Source: Clostridia bacterium (GTDB taxonomy: Bacteria > Bacillota > Clostridia > Oscillospirales > Acutalibacteraceae). From it: 61,605 nucleotides of DNA. The DNA lies in the NCBI GenBank assembly GCA_017473925.1, contig JAFUIY010000049.1:1-61605 (forward strand), given 5' to 3'. Below the pieces are notes generated by a model that saw only the letters and a list, made by a program, of their open reading frames with translations, made no database searches and was not told the DNA's origin. Made by a program: the position numbers and the translations under genes. This document shows, one piece after another, positions 34,159 to 43,586 of this stretch (within the stretch, counting starts at the first letter, position 1; each line of letters begins with the position of its first letter).

Positions 34159-35733
34159 ATGAAATCGACTAAAAGATTTTTTGTGTTTATCATGTGCTGT
34201 ATCATGGTTATATCATCAATTCCTCTTGCAGGCTTTGAAGATTTGTTACCTGCTGTAACAGCATCGGCAAATGATACCGTCATTTACTACGGCGACCTTA
34301 ACGAAAACGGCAGAGTAGAAGCATCTGATGCAAGGCTTGTGCTTCAGAAGGCAGCTTCGCTCATCACTCTCACTGACAGACAGATGGCTCTTGCAGATGT
34401 GAATCAGGACGGAAAGGTTACGGCAATGGATGCAAGAACAGTGCTCAGAACTGCCGCAAGAATTGAAGCTCCTGCTGTGTTTGAAACAAACGGAACAGAA
34501 GATGACACTGTTGATTATATCGGTATTTATTCCGAATTCCTTAAGAATCAGGGCAAGACAGTTTATTACACACCTAATGAATCAATGGGTCTTATAAATG
34601 AACCTTTTGATTTCTGTGACGCTGTCATGTTTTATCCGTCAGAATCAGAAGCTCCTGTTCTGTTCACTCTGCATTCATTTATAAATTATATCGCAAAAGA
34701 CTCCATTGTCCCCTATTATCTGCTGACCGTATACTCAGTCAAAGACGGTAAGGTCTGTCAGGAAATGCAGGATTGGAGTTTAGAAGTATATAATACAAAC
34801 TCTTATTACATATGGAAATCACTGAGAGATATCAGTTTTGATATTTTAAGTTATTTTGTCAGTTATGAATCATCCTGCTATGATACTGTTTATCCTGAAT
34901 CTGAAAATATTGTCGCAATAGACCATATCCGCGGGAACATCGTTTCATACGGACAGAATTACAGCAAAGAGCTGTTCACATCGGGTGTATCTTCACTCAA
35001 CAGCGGAATTTCAGCACCTGATATTGAAAATGCTGTCATATACACATTAAATAAAAAAGCTGCCGACAAAATGCAGATTACAGTAATCAACAAAGACGGC
35101 AAAGTTCAAGCACCTGTTGTTATTGAAACAACAGAAAATAAAGACTTCGATTATCTCTCCATTTATGTTGAATTTCTGAGAGCACAGGGAAAGCATATCT
35201 CAGGTGAACACGGCAATAAAACATACAGTTTTTATTTCTGCGATGCGGCACTTTGTGAAACTGACAAAAATAATGAATACCCCGAACTTGCAGTTGTATA
35301 CAAGGCTGATATAGACGGCTGGGATATAAATACTGCTCATATCGCTAAAATATATACTATAAAAAACAAAAAAGTAGAAACCGTTAATTCATACATTTCT
35401 GATTATTCACTTGATACATTTTATGTATGGAACAATCCCAAATATCAGTCTGACACAATTGTTGTTGACAAAAACATGATACACGGCGGTTTCTTTGTTG
35501 CCATGACACCTACAGAACATAATATCTACGACTGGGGTGCAGGAACGGCATCAGGCTTTGGCTACACATTCTATAACGGTTACGATGCTTATCTTTCAGC
35601 CGGTTCTTCTTATTGGAGCATGTTCAACTCCGCAATAAAACCTTATGTCCGTTATGAATTCAGTTCTGAAAAATCAGATTCAATAAGAATTTCCGATATT
35701 TATAATGAGGAAATCAAGACATTCAGCTTCTGA
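34159..35733 (+). CDS. Secreted protein with N-terminal dockerin and repeated unknown domain
   Basis: The 524-residue protein has a signal peptide (about 1-37), then at once a dockerin (about 42-108; loops DLNENGRVEASD and DVNQDGKVTAMD) instead of the usual C-terminal place. Two copies of an unknown domain follow (about 115-320 and 330-524); each opens with D-Y-I/L-S/G-I-Y-x-E-F-L and keeps FYFCDA or FDFCDAVMF and a Y-x-W-x-N/S motif. No catalytic residues are recognised. It is probably a scaffold-docked binding or structural protein. GGAGGGG precedes the ATG, and its paralogue follows after 21 bases. Confidence 0.78.
   Translation: MKSTKRFFVFIMCCIMVISSIPLAGFEDLLPAVTASANDTVIYYGDLNENGRVEASDARLVLQKAASLITLTDRQMALADVNQDGKVTAMDARTVLRTAARIEAPAVFETNGTEDDTVDYIGIYSEFLKNQGKTVYYTPNESMGLINEPFDFCDAVMFYPSESEAPVLFTLHSFINYIAKDSIVPYYLLTVYSVKDGKVCQEMQDWSLEVYNTNSYYIWKSLRDISFDILSYFVSYESSCYDTVYPESENIVAIDHIRGNIVSYGQNYSKELFTSGVSSLNSGISAPDIENAVIYTLNKKAADKMQITVINKDGKVQAPVVIETTENKDFDYLSIYVEFLRAQGKHISGEHGNKTYSFYFCDAALCETDKNNEYPELAVVYKADIDGWDINTAHIAKIYTIKNKKVETVNSYISDYSLDTFYVWNNPKYQSDTIVVDKNMIHGGFFVAMTPTEHNIYDWGAGTASGFGYTFYNGYDAYLSAGSSYWSMFNSAIKPYVRYEFSSEKSDSIRISDIYNEEIKTFSF
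34281..34522 (+). repeat. 242-bp duplicated dockerin block, copy 1
   Basis: These bases code for the dockerin and the linker after it, and match 35847-36088 at the same spacing throughout, with about eight mismatches by eye. The flanking coding sequences are far less alike. Confidence 0.9.
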
Positions 35734-35754
35734 TAAACCAAGGAGGAACACAAT

Positions 35755-36699
35755 ATGAAAACAAGCAAAAGAATTTTATCACTCATTTTATGCTGTATTA
35801 TGATTGTGTCACTTTTACCCATGACAGTTTCTGCAGATGTGACACACATTTACTACGGCGACCTTAACGAAAACGGCAGAGTAGAAGCATCTGATGCAAG
35901 GCTTGTGCTTCAGAAGGCTGCTTCGCTCATCACTCTCACTGACAGACAGATGGCTCTTGCAGATGTGAATCAGGACGGCAGAGTTTCGGCAATGGATGCA
36001 AGAACAGTGCTCAGAACTGCTGCAAGAATTGAAGCTCCTGTTGTGTTTGAAACAAACGGAACAGAAGATGAAACTGTTGATTATATCGCACTTTATACCG
36101 ATTTCCTCAGAAAACAGGGTAAATCAGTAAGCAGCAATGCAGAATACGGCGGAAAAACAGGCTCTGTAAGAAATTACAAATTCAGTGATGCCGTAATATG
36201 CAATATCAATGCTGATAATAATTATCCCGAGCTTGTTGTATGTTATTCAGGTACCGATTTGTATACATTATACAGATTCTACCATATAGAAGACGGTGCC
36301 GTGACAATGTTTAAAGAATTTGTTGATGTAAGAGGAATGTACTCCTACGGCACTGTGAAGATATGGAATGACCCCTGTAAAAACCTGTTTTCGGTTCTTC
36401 ATGTAAGAGTATCCGCCGCATCAATGCATTCTGAATATGATTGTGAAATCATATACCCCACTGAGAATAAAATCATATCAATAGCATCAGCATATGACCA
36501 TGCATCTGCAACAATGAAGACTACCGCAGAGTATGCAGACGGATATGATACGTATTTTGAATATGATAACAGAGCCGATGTTGATGACGCAGTCAACAAA
36601 TACTGTCTTTATGAGTTCAGAAACACTGAATCATCGCTTATCAGCCTTACTGTCATCGATGAAAACGGAAAAACAGAAACTCTTTCAGCTGCATTCTGA
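35755..36699 (+). CDS. Secreted protein with N-terminal dockerin, paralogue of the preceding gene
   Basis: The 314-residue protein has a signal peptide (about 1-28), a dockerin (about 33-98; DLNENGRVEASD and DVNQDGRVSAMD) and one copy of the same unknown domain (DYIALYTDFLRKQGKSV, then YKFSDAVICN and VKIWNDPCKN). It has half the domain content of its neighbour, as if one repeat unit had been lost or gained. AAGGAGG precedes the ATG. The two genes form an operon with a terminator at 36707-36735. Function is unknown beyond likely attachment to a cohesin partner. Confidence 0.78.
   Translation: MKTSKRILSLILCCIMIVSLLPMTVSADVTHIYYGDLNENGRVEASDARLVLQKAASLITLTDRQMALADVNQDGRVSAMDARTVLRTAARIEAPVVFETNGTEDETVDYIALYTDFLRKQGKSVSSNAEYGGKTGSVRNYKFSDAVICNINADNNYPELVVCYSGTDLYTLYRFYHIEDGAVTMFKEFVDVRGMYSYGTVKIWNDPCKNLFSVLHVRVSAASMHSEYDCEIIYPTENKIISIASAYDHASATMKTTAEYADGYDTYFEYDNRADVDDAVNKYCLYEFRNTESSLISLTVIDENGKTETLSAAF
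35847..36088 (+). repeat. 242-bp duplicated dockerin block, copy 2
   Basis: Second copy of the block at 34281-34522, collinear with an offset of 1566 bases. The few differences include a cluster of four in the second calcium loop (GGAAAGGTTA against GGCAGAGTTT). Confidence 0.9.
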
Positions 36700-36706
36700 A
36701 AAAACT

Positions 36707-36735
36707 GACCGCAGAGCACAATCTGCGGTCTTTTT
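36707..36735 (+). terminator. Intrinsic terminator after the dockerin paralogue pair
   Basis: An 8-bp stem GACCGCAG/CTGCGGTC (36707-36714 with 36723-36730) is followed directly by TTTTT. Confidence 0.92.
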
Positions 36736-36852
36736 ATGTCATGGAATCCATAGTGCAGTTTTTCTTATGCAATAATTCGGTTCAACATATTGTCTTCAGA
36801 TTTTATTTGTGATAATATAATGTTTATAATTTACTGTGAAAGGGTAATTTTC

Positions 36853-38256
36853 ATGACAAAAACACTCCCGAAAAGAAAAATGTACCGTTACTGCCTTGCT
36901 GACATTGCAAAGGGTCTTTTCAACGGTATGATAGGCAACTATCTTCTTTACTTTTTCCAGCCCACTGTCAAAAGCGGACTCCCCACACTCCTTCCCGAAA
37001 ACAAATTGTTGGGATTCATCACAATAATGGCTCTTATCACAGCAATCGGTAAGGTTGTCGATGCCGTAACGGACCCCATTGTTGCTTCGCTTTCAGACAA
37101 ATGCACCCACAAGGCAGGCAGAAGAATGCCTTTCCTGAGATATTCAGCAATCCCCTATGCACTTTCCGTGCTTCTCATATTCTTTGCCCCCTTTAAAGAG
37201 GGCTCCTTTGCAAATGCAATATGGGTAGGCTTCTTCCTTGTTACATACTACACGGCATATACATTCTACTTTATCCCGAGAAATGCACTTGTACCCGAAA
37301 TCATTCCCGATGCAAAGGTCAGAGTCGGTTATTACGGTGTCAGCACTGCATTCTTCATGGGTTCAAGCTCATTCATGTATGCGGCAACTCTCTTTGTTGA
37401 CCTGCTCAAAAAGGCAGGGCTTACACCTCTCTGGGCTTGGAGAAGCGTATTCACTGTCTTTGCCGCAATCGGCATGACATGTCTTCTTCTGAGTGCTTAT
37501 GCATTCAACGAAAAGGAATATGTTGAAGAAAATACAAAGCCCAAAGAAAACATTTTCAAGTCATTCGGGCTTGTTTTCAAGAGCAGAGAATTTGTTGTTT
37601 TCACGCTCGGTGACCTCTTCAGCGGTGTTTCAATGGCTTTCTTCCAGACAGCAATGCTCTATTACATCACAATGCTTCTGAATGTGCCCGAATCTCAGTC
37701 ATTCCTCGTTATGCTCACGGCAATTGTCGTGGCAATCGCACTCTTCCCCCTTATCATTAAAATCAGCCGTAAATACAACAAGAAAATCCCCCTTGTTGCG
37801 GCAAGCATCGTATTCACAATTGTTTTCGGAATCATCTATTTCGGTGACAAGCTCGCAGCCCTCGCTCCCGGGAATGAGCTGTATGTCGGTCTTGCAGTGG
37901 GTGTTGTCGTTGCATTCCCCTTTGCAGCAATCAACATTCTTCCTCAGTCCGTCATTTCAGACATCATTCAGCTTGACAGCCTTGAAAACGGTGTCAACAG
38001 AGAGGGTATTTTCTCGGCAACAAAGACATTTATTGAGAAAATCGCATCAGCCGTTGCAATGATGGGTGTTTCAAGCATACTTGCAATCGGTGCCGCTTCA
38101 GGTGAGTCTGTAAGTCTTTCAGGCGTTAAGCTCACGGGCGTTTTTGCAGGTGTATTCAGCCTTCTTTCACTGATTTTCTTCATTTTCTATAACGACAAAA
38201 AGGTTATTGCAACCATTGAAAAACACAGAAACGCAAAAGGTGACAGAAATGAGTAA
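36853..38256 (+). CDS. GPH-family (MelB-like) sugar:cation symporter
   Basis: The 467-residue protein has twelve predicted membrane helices and major-facilitator features of the glycoside-pentoside-hexuronide family, such as DAVTDPIVASLSDKC between helices 2 and 3, KAGRRMPFLRYSAIPYAL, and RNALVPEIIPDAKVRVGYYG. It should import an oligosaccharide or glycoside with Na+ or H+. The start at 36853 follows AAAGGG; the longer frame adds a non-membrane leader without a ribosome site. It leads an operon with an M20 peptidase and a YgjV protein, overlapping the former by eight bases. A sugar symporter with a peptidase hints at amino-sugar or glycopeptide substrates, which is inference. Confidence 0.88.
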   Translation: MTKTLPKRKMYRYCLADIAKGLFNGMIGNYLLYFFQPTVKSGLPTLLPENKLLGFITIMALITAIGKVVDAVTDPIVASLSDKCTHKAGRRMPFLRYSAIPYALSVLLIFFAPFKEGSFANAIWVGFFLVTYYTAYTFYFIPRNALVPEIIPDAKVRVGYYGVSTAFFMGSSSFMYAATLFVDLLKKAGLTPLWAWRSVFTVFAAIGMTCLLLSAYAFNEKEYVEENTKPKENIFKSFGLVFKSREFVVFTLGDLFSGVSMAFFQTAMLYYITMLLNVPESQSFLVMLTAIVVAIALFPLIIKISRKYNKKIPLVAASIVFTIVFGIIYFGDKLAALAPGNELYVGLAVGVVVAFPFAAINILPQSVISDIIQLDSLENGVNREGIFSATKTFIEKIASAVAMMGVSSILAIGAASGESVSLSGVKLTGVFAGVFSLLSLIFFIFYNDKKVIATIEKHRNAKGDRNE

Positions 38257-39622
38257 AATGGTTTTGGGTGCAGAAGCAGACCGTAAAAATGCTTCTGCCG
38301 ATACTCTTGAAGCATACATCAGCAAACTCAAAAAAATGATTGACTGCAAAACTGTTTTTACCCGTGACGGTGAAAACAGAGCAGAATACGAAAAGTTTTA
38401 TGAAGTGCTCAGAGAGTGCTTTCCTCTTCTTCACGAAAAAGCTGAAAGACTCACCTTCGGCACGGGCTGTTTTGTGTTTGTGATAAAGGGCAGAAATGCA
38501 AAGAAAAATGTAATGCTAATGTCACATCACGATGTTGTTGACGGTGACAGCGAATGGAAAACAGACCCCTTCAATGCAGTGCTGAAAGACGGCTCACTCT
38601 GGGGCAGGGGTACTATTGACACAAAGACACCTCTTTTTGCCGAGCTTCAGGCTGCAGAAGAACTGCTCAGTGAAGGCTATGATTTTGAGGGCGTAAACTT
38701 ATATATCGGTTCATCGGACAACGAAGAGGTCTGCGGTGACGGTATGGTCCTTGCAACCGAATATTTCAAGGAAAATAACATTCATTTTGATGTTGTCCTT
38801 GATGAGGGCGGTGCAATCACACAGGGCATGATTCCTACAGTAAAGGCAAAGAGTGCCATGGTTGCAGTCCACGAAAAGAGCCGTCATATGTACAGATGTA
38901 CAACAAAAAAGAACACAAAAGGCCACGGCGGACTCAACCCCTCAACGGATTCAGCCGTGAACCGTCTTTGTGCATTCATAAATGAAGTGAACAACACAAA
39001 AATCTACAAGGGAAAATTCTATCCCGAGGTACGGGGAACATTTGAAACACATGCACCTTATATGTCTTTCCCCCTGAATTTTATGTTCGGCAACCTCTCG
39101 CTTTTCTCTCCCATAATAAAAAAGATTATGCTTTCAATTCCCACGGCAAATGCAATGCTTTCAACTGCGGTAACATTCACAACTGTTTTTGCAGGCACAA
39201 AGGAAGAGCCTCAGATAGGAGCAAAGGAAGCAGAAGCAACAATGTTTATCCGTTGCATCCGTGAAGACGATATGCTGAAAGGCTTTGAAAAAATAAAAAA
39301 AATCGCCGCAAAATACGGCGTTGAAATCGAAGAAACAGAGCGTGACTACTGTCAGCCTTCATCATTTACGGCAGAGCCTTTCACGGTGCTCAGAAAAGTT
39401 ATGAACAGGAACTTCCCCGATGTTATTGTAGCACCCTTTCTTCTTACTGCAGGTACGGATGCAAGACGCTTTACGGATGTGGCAGATTCAATTCTCCGTT
39501 TTGCTCCCATTGACCTGGACAAGGAGCAGTTTGCATCAATACACAGTGCAGACGAACACATCAAGGCTGACAATGTCGGTCAGTGTGTATTATTTTATAA
39601 GGATTTTGTGAAAGAGATATGA
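38249..39622 (+). CDS. M20-family metallopeptidase
   Basis: The 457-residue cytoplasmic protein has the two-zinc M20 motifs: SHHDVVDGD (His93, Asp95), GRGTIDTKTPLF with bridging Asp124, SSDNEEVCGDG with the catalytic Glu pair, and the later AGTDARRF and final HSADEHI. Members are carboxypeptidases, dipeptidases or deacylases of N-acyl amino acids. A lid/dimerisation domain lies in the middle with a hydrophobic stretch (PLNFMFGNLSLFSP) that is somewhat unusual. The ATG at 38249 follows AAAGGTGA and overlaps the transporter gene. It is co-transcribed with the genes on both sides. Confidence 0.88.
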   Translation: MSKMVLGAEADRKNASADTLEAYISKLKKMIDCKTVFTRDGENRAEYEKFYEVLRECFPLLHEKAERLTFGTGCFVFVIKGRNAKKNVMLMSHHDVVDGDSEWKTDPFNAVLKDGSLWGRGTIDTKTPLFAELQAAEELLSEGYDFEGVNLYIGSSDNEEVCGDGMVLATEYFKENNIHFDVVLDEGGAITQGMIPTVKAKSAMVAVHEKSRHMYRCTTKKNTKGHGGLNPSTDSAVNRLCAFINEVNNTKIYKGKFYPEVRGTFETHAPYMSFPLNFMFGNLSLFSPIIKKIMLSIPTANAMLSTAVTFTTVFAGTKEEPQIGAKEAEATMFIRCIREDDMLKGFEKIKKIAAKYGVEIEETERDYCQPSSFTAEPFTVLRKVMNRNFPDVIVAPFLLTAGTDARRFTDVADSILRFAPIDLDKEQFASIHSADEHIKADNVGQCVLFYKDFVKEI

Positions 39623-40134
39623 ATGATATAATTTACTGGACAGGACAAGCTATAGGAATACTCGTAACAATCGGCGCAATCATCAATCTGCAGCTTAAAA
39701 AGAAGCAGCACATGTACATTCTTTCGATAGTTGTAAACATTCTCTCGGCGCTGAATATTATTCTCCTTGACAGGGAATTCAGCTCAGGTGCCATCATATG
39801 CCTTATTGCCGTGGCACAGATTGTTGTGGCATATATTCACGACAAAAAACAGACAGATGTGCATATTGCAGAGCAGGTGATTTTCTTCCTGCTTTATGTT
39901 GCAGGCGGACTTATCGGCTTCAAGACATGGATTGATATTCTTTCAATCGTTGCGGCGGCACTTTATATGTTTGCGATGTTCCAGAAAAAAGAGCAGAATA
40001 TCAGACTCTTCCTCCTGGGCAACATGGCTACATGGACAGTCTACCATGCCATCCTCGGCTCAACAGCCATCTTCGCCCAGCTTGCAGGAATTGTGTCATC
40101 AGTGATTGCACTGATAAGATACAGAAAAAAGTAG
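39619..40134 (+). CDS. YgjV-family inner-membrane protein
   Basis: The 171-residue protein has about six hydrophobic helices and matches the YgjV-type membrane protein family in length and layout, with short basic loops (QLKKKQH, HDKKQTD, FQKKEQN) and the ending SSVIALIRYRKK. Its molecular function is not known. The ATGA overlap with the peptidase stop makes it the last gene of the transporter operon. No clear terminator is seen before the next gene at 40226. Confidence 0.75.
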   Translation: MNDIIYWTGQAIGILVTIGAIINLQLKKKQHMYILSIVVNILSALNIILLDREFSSGAIICLIAVAQIVVAYIHDKKQTDVHIAEQVIFFLLYVAGGLIGFKTWIDILSIVAAALYMFAMFQKKEQNIRLFLLGNMATWTVYHAILGSTAIFAQLAGIVSSVIALIRYRKK

Positions 40135-40225
40135 TATCAGACTGAAGAAATAAAATTATCTTTCATTTAATATATATCCGTTTTGTTGTCAGATTTCAGG
40201 GCATAATGAATCGTGAGGTGTTTTT

Positions 40226-41521
40226 ATGGATTCATTATGGCATGCGACTGCACAGAAAAGCAGATTTTCGGTTCTTGAAGGTGACATAAAGACGGATATT
40301 GTTATAATCGGCGGAGGCCTTGCAGGACTTATGTGTCTGAAGGAGCTTACAGACAGAGGCGCCGACTGCATTCTTCTTGAAGCAAAGACAATCGGCTCGG
40401 GTGTGACGGGAAACACAACTGCAAAAATAACCTTTCAGCACGGTCTTGTTTACGACAGGCTTATAAACAAATACGGCACGGAAAAGGCGCATCTGTACCT
40501 TGACGCCAACAGAAAAGCCCTTGAAAAAATGAAAAGAATGTCACAGGCCTACCCCTGCGACCTTGAAGAAAAGGAGGCTTTTGTTTATTCCTCCGATGAC
40601 CGTAAAAAAATTGAAAAGGAAATACGAGCATACGAAAGGCTCGGAGTGAAGGCTCGGTTCTGTGAAGCTGTCCCCTTACCCGTCAGCTGTGTCGGAGCCG
40701 TTAAAATTCCCTCACAGGCTCAGTTTCATCCTCTGAAATTCATGTATGCTGTTTCGGAAAATCTCAGAATTTTTGAAAATTCAAAGGTGACTGAATTTCT
40801 GCCGCACAAAGTAAAATGTGAAAAAGGGAGCGTCACTGCAAGGATAATCATTATTGCAACTCATTTCCCCGTAATCAACAAGCACGGCGCCTTTCCCCTG
40901 AAGCTTTATCAGCACCGTTCATATGTTGTTGCCGTTGACAATGCTCCCGACATAAATGGGATGTATCTTGACGAAAAGAAAAACGGATTTTCCTTCAGGA
41001 ATTACAAAAATCTTCTGCTTATAGGCGGAGGCGACCACAGAACGGGAAAAACGGGAGGCTCCTACACGGTTCTTTATGACTTCTGCAGACAGAATTATCC
41101 CGATTCTGCCGTTAAATACAGTTTTGCGGCTCAGGACTGCATGAGCCTTGACGGCATGCCTTATATCGGTCGTTATCCGGGAAGCTCCCGTGATATTTAT
41201 GTTGCAACGGGCTTCAACAAGTGGGGAATGACATCCTCTATTGCTGCAGCGGATATCCTTGCAGATATGGTGACGGGCAGAAAGAATCCCTATGCCGGAC
41301 TTTTTGCTCCTGACCGTTCGGTTCTTCATCCTCAGCTTTTTGCCAACATTTTTCACTCCTTTACGGGAATCATCACACCCACTGTGCCGAGATGTCCCCA
41401 CATGGGCTGTGCGCTTAAATACAATAAGGATGAACATTCATGGGATTGTCCCTGCCACGGCTCAAGGTTTTCTGAAAAGGGTGAACTCATCGACAACCCT
41501 GCAACAGACGACATGCAATAA
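40226..41521 (+). CDS. FAD-dependent oxidoreductase with C-terminal Rieske domain
   Basis: The 431-residue protein opens with a dinucleotide fold DIVIIGGGLAGLMCLKEL and has a DAO-type FAD domain (MTSSIAAADILADM near the end of it). The last ~60 residues are a Rieske [2Fe-2S] module with both ligand pairs, CPHMGCALKY and WDCPCHGSRF. Such proteins occur widely in gut bacteria, but the substrate is unknown; amine or amino-acid oxidation is a guess from the DAO fold. An oxygen-reactive cofactor pair in an anaerobe may also act in stress defence. GAGGTG precedes the ATG, and a terminator follows at 41550. Confidence 0.88.
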   Translation: MDSLWHATAQKSRFSVLEGDIKTDIVIIGGGLAGLMCLKELTDRGADCILLEAKTIGSGVTGNTTAKITFQHGLVYDRLINKYGTEKAHLYLDANRKALEKMKRMSQAYPCDLEEKEAFVYSSDDRKKIEKEIRAYERLGVKARFCEAVPLPVSCVGAVKIPSQAQFHPLKFMYAVSENLRIFENSKVTEFLPHKVKCEKGSVTARIIIIATHFPVINKHGAFPLKLYQHRSYVVAVDNAPDINGMYLDEKKNGFSFRNYKNLLLIGGGDHRTGKTGGSYTVLYDFCRQNYPDSAVKYSFAAQDCMSLDGMPYIGRYPGSSRDIYVATGFNKWGMTSSIAAADILADMVTGRKNPYAGLFAPDRSVLHPQLFANIFHSFTGIITPTVPRCPHMGCALKYNKDEHSWDCPCHGSRFSEKGELIDNPATDDMQ

Positions 41522-41549
41522 TTCTTCGGCAGACATTCATAAATTAATA

Positions 41550-41590
41550 AAGGGAGATGTAAAATATGAGTTTTACATCCCCTTTTTGTT
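41550..41590. terminator. Bidirectional intrinsic terminator
   Basis: AAGGG-A-GATGTAAAA (41550-41564) pairs with TTTTACATCCCCTT (41571-41584) with one bulged base, followed by TTTTTG on the plus strand. It separates the Rieske gene from the convergent beta-helix gene at 41600. Confidence 0.85.
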
Positions 41591-41599
41591 ATCAGTTAT

Positions 41600-43465
41600 T
41601 CAGTTTTCAAGCTGAGAATTAATCTGTGCCCAGACAGCAATGCTTTCTGCCTGAACAATTTTCTTGTTTTCCATGAATCCGCTGTCAGTGAATTCGTTAT
41701 TGCAGTATGTTACATTTGAACAGTATCTGCCGAAGCTGAGTCTTCCCTGTGACATCTGTTCAGCAAAGAAATCACCCGAGTCAATTCTGTTATCAGAGAA
41801 GACAAAGCCGTTGACATTGTCTGCCTTCATAAGCATTGAGGGTATATCCCTAAACTCATTTGAGCTGATTTCAATATTTGTGAAAACGGCTGTCTTTGCG
41901 CTCTCACCTGCGATGTTTGTGCCTATTTCAATCACACATCCCCAGTCGCTGAAGTTGCACTTTTCAAAGGTATTATTACGGATAACAAGGTTGTCAACAC
42001 CTGTGCCCTCCTGCCAGAGAGCGGGCTCAATATCCATAACAACCTTTATTGCCTGTGCCATGGTTTTATAGAAACGGTTATTCTCGCAAAGACCGTTGGA
42101 CGACTGCAGAAGCAGGCCTCTTGCTCTGTTTTCGTGGAAATAATTGTTTCTGATGACATAATTACTGCTGTCACATTCTGTGCTGTAAGCAACAAAGCCC
42201 TCTGTGACCTCTTCGGGCAGATTTTCGACAACAACCTCCTTTGTTATCCAGTCAAGAGCTTTGACTGAAACAATTTTTGCAGTAATTTCTGTATTCTCAA
42301 ACTTTTCATTTCTGAATGCAAGAATATCGCCTTCATTTAATCTCATTGCCGATGCAACAAGTGTAAGAGTGTTGCCGTCAGCAGACGAAACATAGCCGAG
42401 ACCGTCATGCACATTGACAGCATCGTCACCCATACCGCTTATATCACAGCCCTCGATGTTGAAGCAGCCGTCAGTGTTGACAATATGAATCGCATCGGCA
42501 GTCAGTGACACACAGCGCTTATCCTTATACTCGGGATTGACACCGATAAAGCTGTTGATAATCTGGAAATGCGAACAGTTATCTTCACATATATAAGCCA
42601 TACCTGCACTGCCGTAAATGCTGACATTATCAAATGTTATATTTTCACTCTGATTCCTGATGCTGAAAACTGTTCCGTCGTAGACGAAATGTCTGAGTAT
42701 ATATGTTTCACCGTTTTCAAAGCTGTCCATACAGCCGTTGTGAGTAACACGAAGAGTGTTGTCCGAAATCTTATTTACAGACTTCACAGCCTCTGCATCC
42801 TGATAAAGATAAACTTCCTTTGATGAATTCTTTGCGCCGAAGGTATAGCTTTCAGGGTCACACTGTGTAATTGCCATCATACGGTTGTTTTCATCGCAGT
42901 ATTCCGCATCCCTGAAAACAAGGTCGATTGTATTTGCAGCTGCATTGCTGTTCTGAACAGTTACAACAGCTGCAAGAGGCCTTTCCTCCCAGTTCCAGTC
43001 AACATTGAGGTTTCTTATTTCAACGCAATCGCTGTTTCTGAGCAAAACCTTATATCCCGTTGATGAAAAGATAAATGTCGCACCGTTACCCTCAATCAGC
43101 AGGTCAGTACAGCTGTTGATATCAAGACTGTTTTCGCTTCTGAAATAATATGTACCCTTGTCAATGACAAGCTTTGTCTGAGGATTCCTTGCACAGTAAT
43201 CAAGAGCACTCTGAAAAGCTGAAAAGTTATCGTCATTGTCTTCAGAAAGACCGAACTGTGATGCATTCACTTCACTGAGCTTTCCGTCAAGGGGTCGCTG
43301 AATATAAAAGCGTGCTTCTCCCACACCGTTTATCTCATCTGCCCTTCTGCTTTCACTTAAATTTTCAAGTGTTTCAACAAGCATATCGGGACTTTCAGGC
43401 ATTGCCGCCGATGATGTGAGCATTAATAATACCGAAGCAATAATTGCAACAAGCTTTACAAGCAT
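41600..43465 (-). CDS. Secreted right-handed beta-helix protein, GH110-like
   Basis: The 621-residue protein has a signal peptide (about 1-22) and a long parallel beta-helix. The central stretch resembles GH110 alpha-1,3-galactosidases: NVSIYGSAGMAYICEDN, then SLTADAIHIVNTDGC, and GMGDDAVNVHDGLGY, with a cluster of Asp residues where that family places its catalytic acids. A small beta-barrel insert (about 360-425) interrupts the helix, as in that family. GH110 enzymes remove alpha-1,3-galactose, including from blood-group B and linear B antigens; here that substrate is inferred. GAGGG precedes the ATG. It is divergent from a sialidase-like gene. Confidence 0.75.
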   Translation of the reverse strand: MLVKLVAIIASVLLMLTSSAAMPESPDMLVETLENLSESRRADEINGVGEARFYIQRPLDGKLSEVNASQFGLSEDNDDNFSAFQSALDYCARNPQTKLVIDKGTYYFRSENSLDINSCTDLLIEGNGATFIFSSTGYKVLLRNSDCVEIRNLNVDWNWEERPLAAVVTVQNSNAAANTIDLVFRDAEYCDENNRMMAITQCDPESYTFGAKNSSKEVYLYQDAEAVKSVNKISDNTLRVTHNGCMDSFENGETYILRHFVYDGTVFSIRNQSENITFDNVSIYGSAGMAYICEDNCSHFQIINSFIGVNPEYKDKRCVSLTADAIHIVNTDGCFNIEGCDISGMGDDAVNVHDGLGYVSSADGNTLTLVASAMRLNEGDILAFRNEKFENTEITAKIVSVKALDWITKEVVVENLPEEVTEGFVAYSTECDSSNYVIRNNYFHENRARGLLLQSSNGLCENNRFYKTMAQAIKVVMDIEPALWQEGTGVDNLVIRNNTFEKCNFSDWGCVIEIGTNIAGESAKTAVFTNIEISSNEFRDIPSMLMKADNVNGFVFSDNRIDSGDFFAEQMSQGRLSFGRYCSNVTYCNNEFTDSGFMENKKIVQAESIAVWAQINSQLEN

Positions 43466-43536
43466 AAAATAGCCCTCTTTTCATTTTTTTAAATTATAGC
43501 ACACAATTTTTCCAAAAACAACACACTTACATAATA

Positions 43537-43565
43537 TTGACACAGACAAGTTAACTTTATATAAT
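43537..43565 (+). promoter_or_regulatory. Perfect consensus sigma-A promoter
   Basis: TTGACA (43537-43542) and TATAAT (43560-43565) match the consensus at all twelve positions with the ideal 17-base gap. Transcription should begin near 43572, leaving a leader of only about 15-25 bases before the sialidase-like gene. Confidence 0.92.
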
Positions 43566-43586
43566 ATCAATATACTTTTAAAGGGG

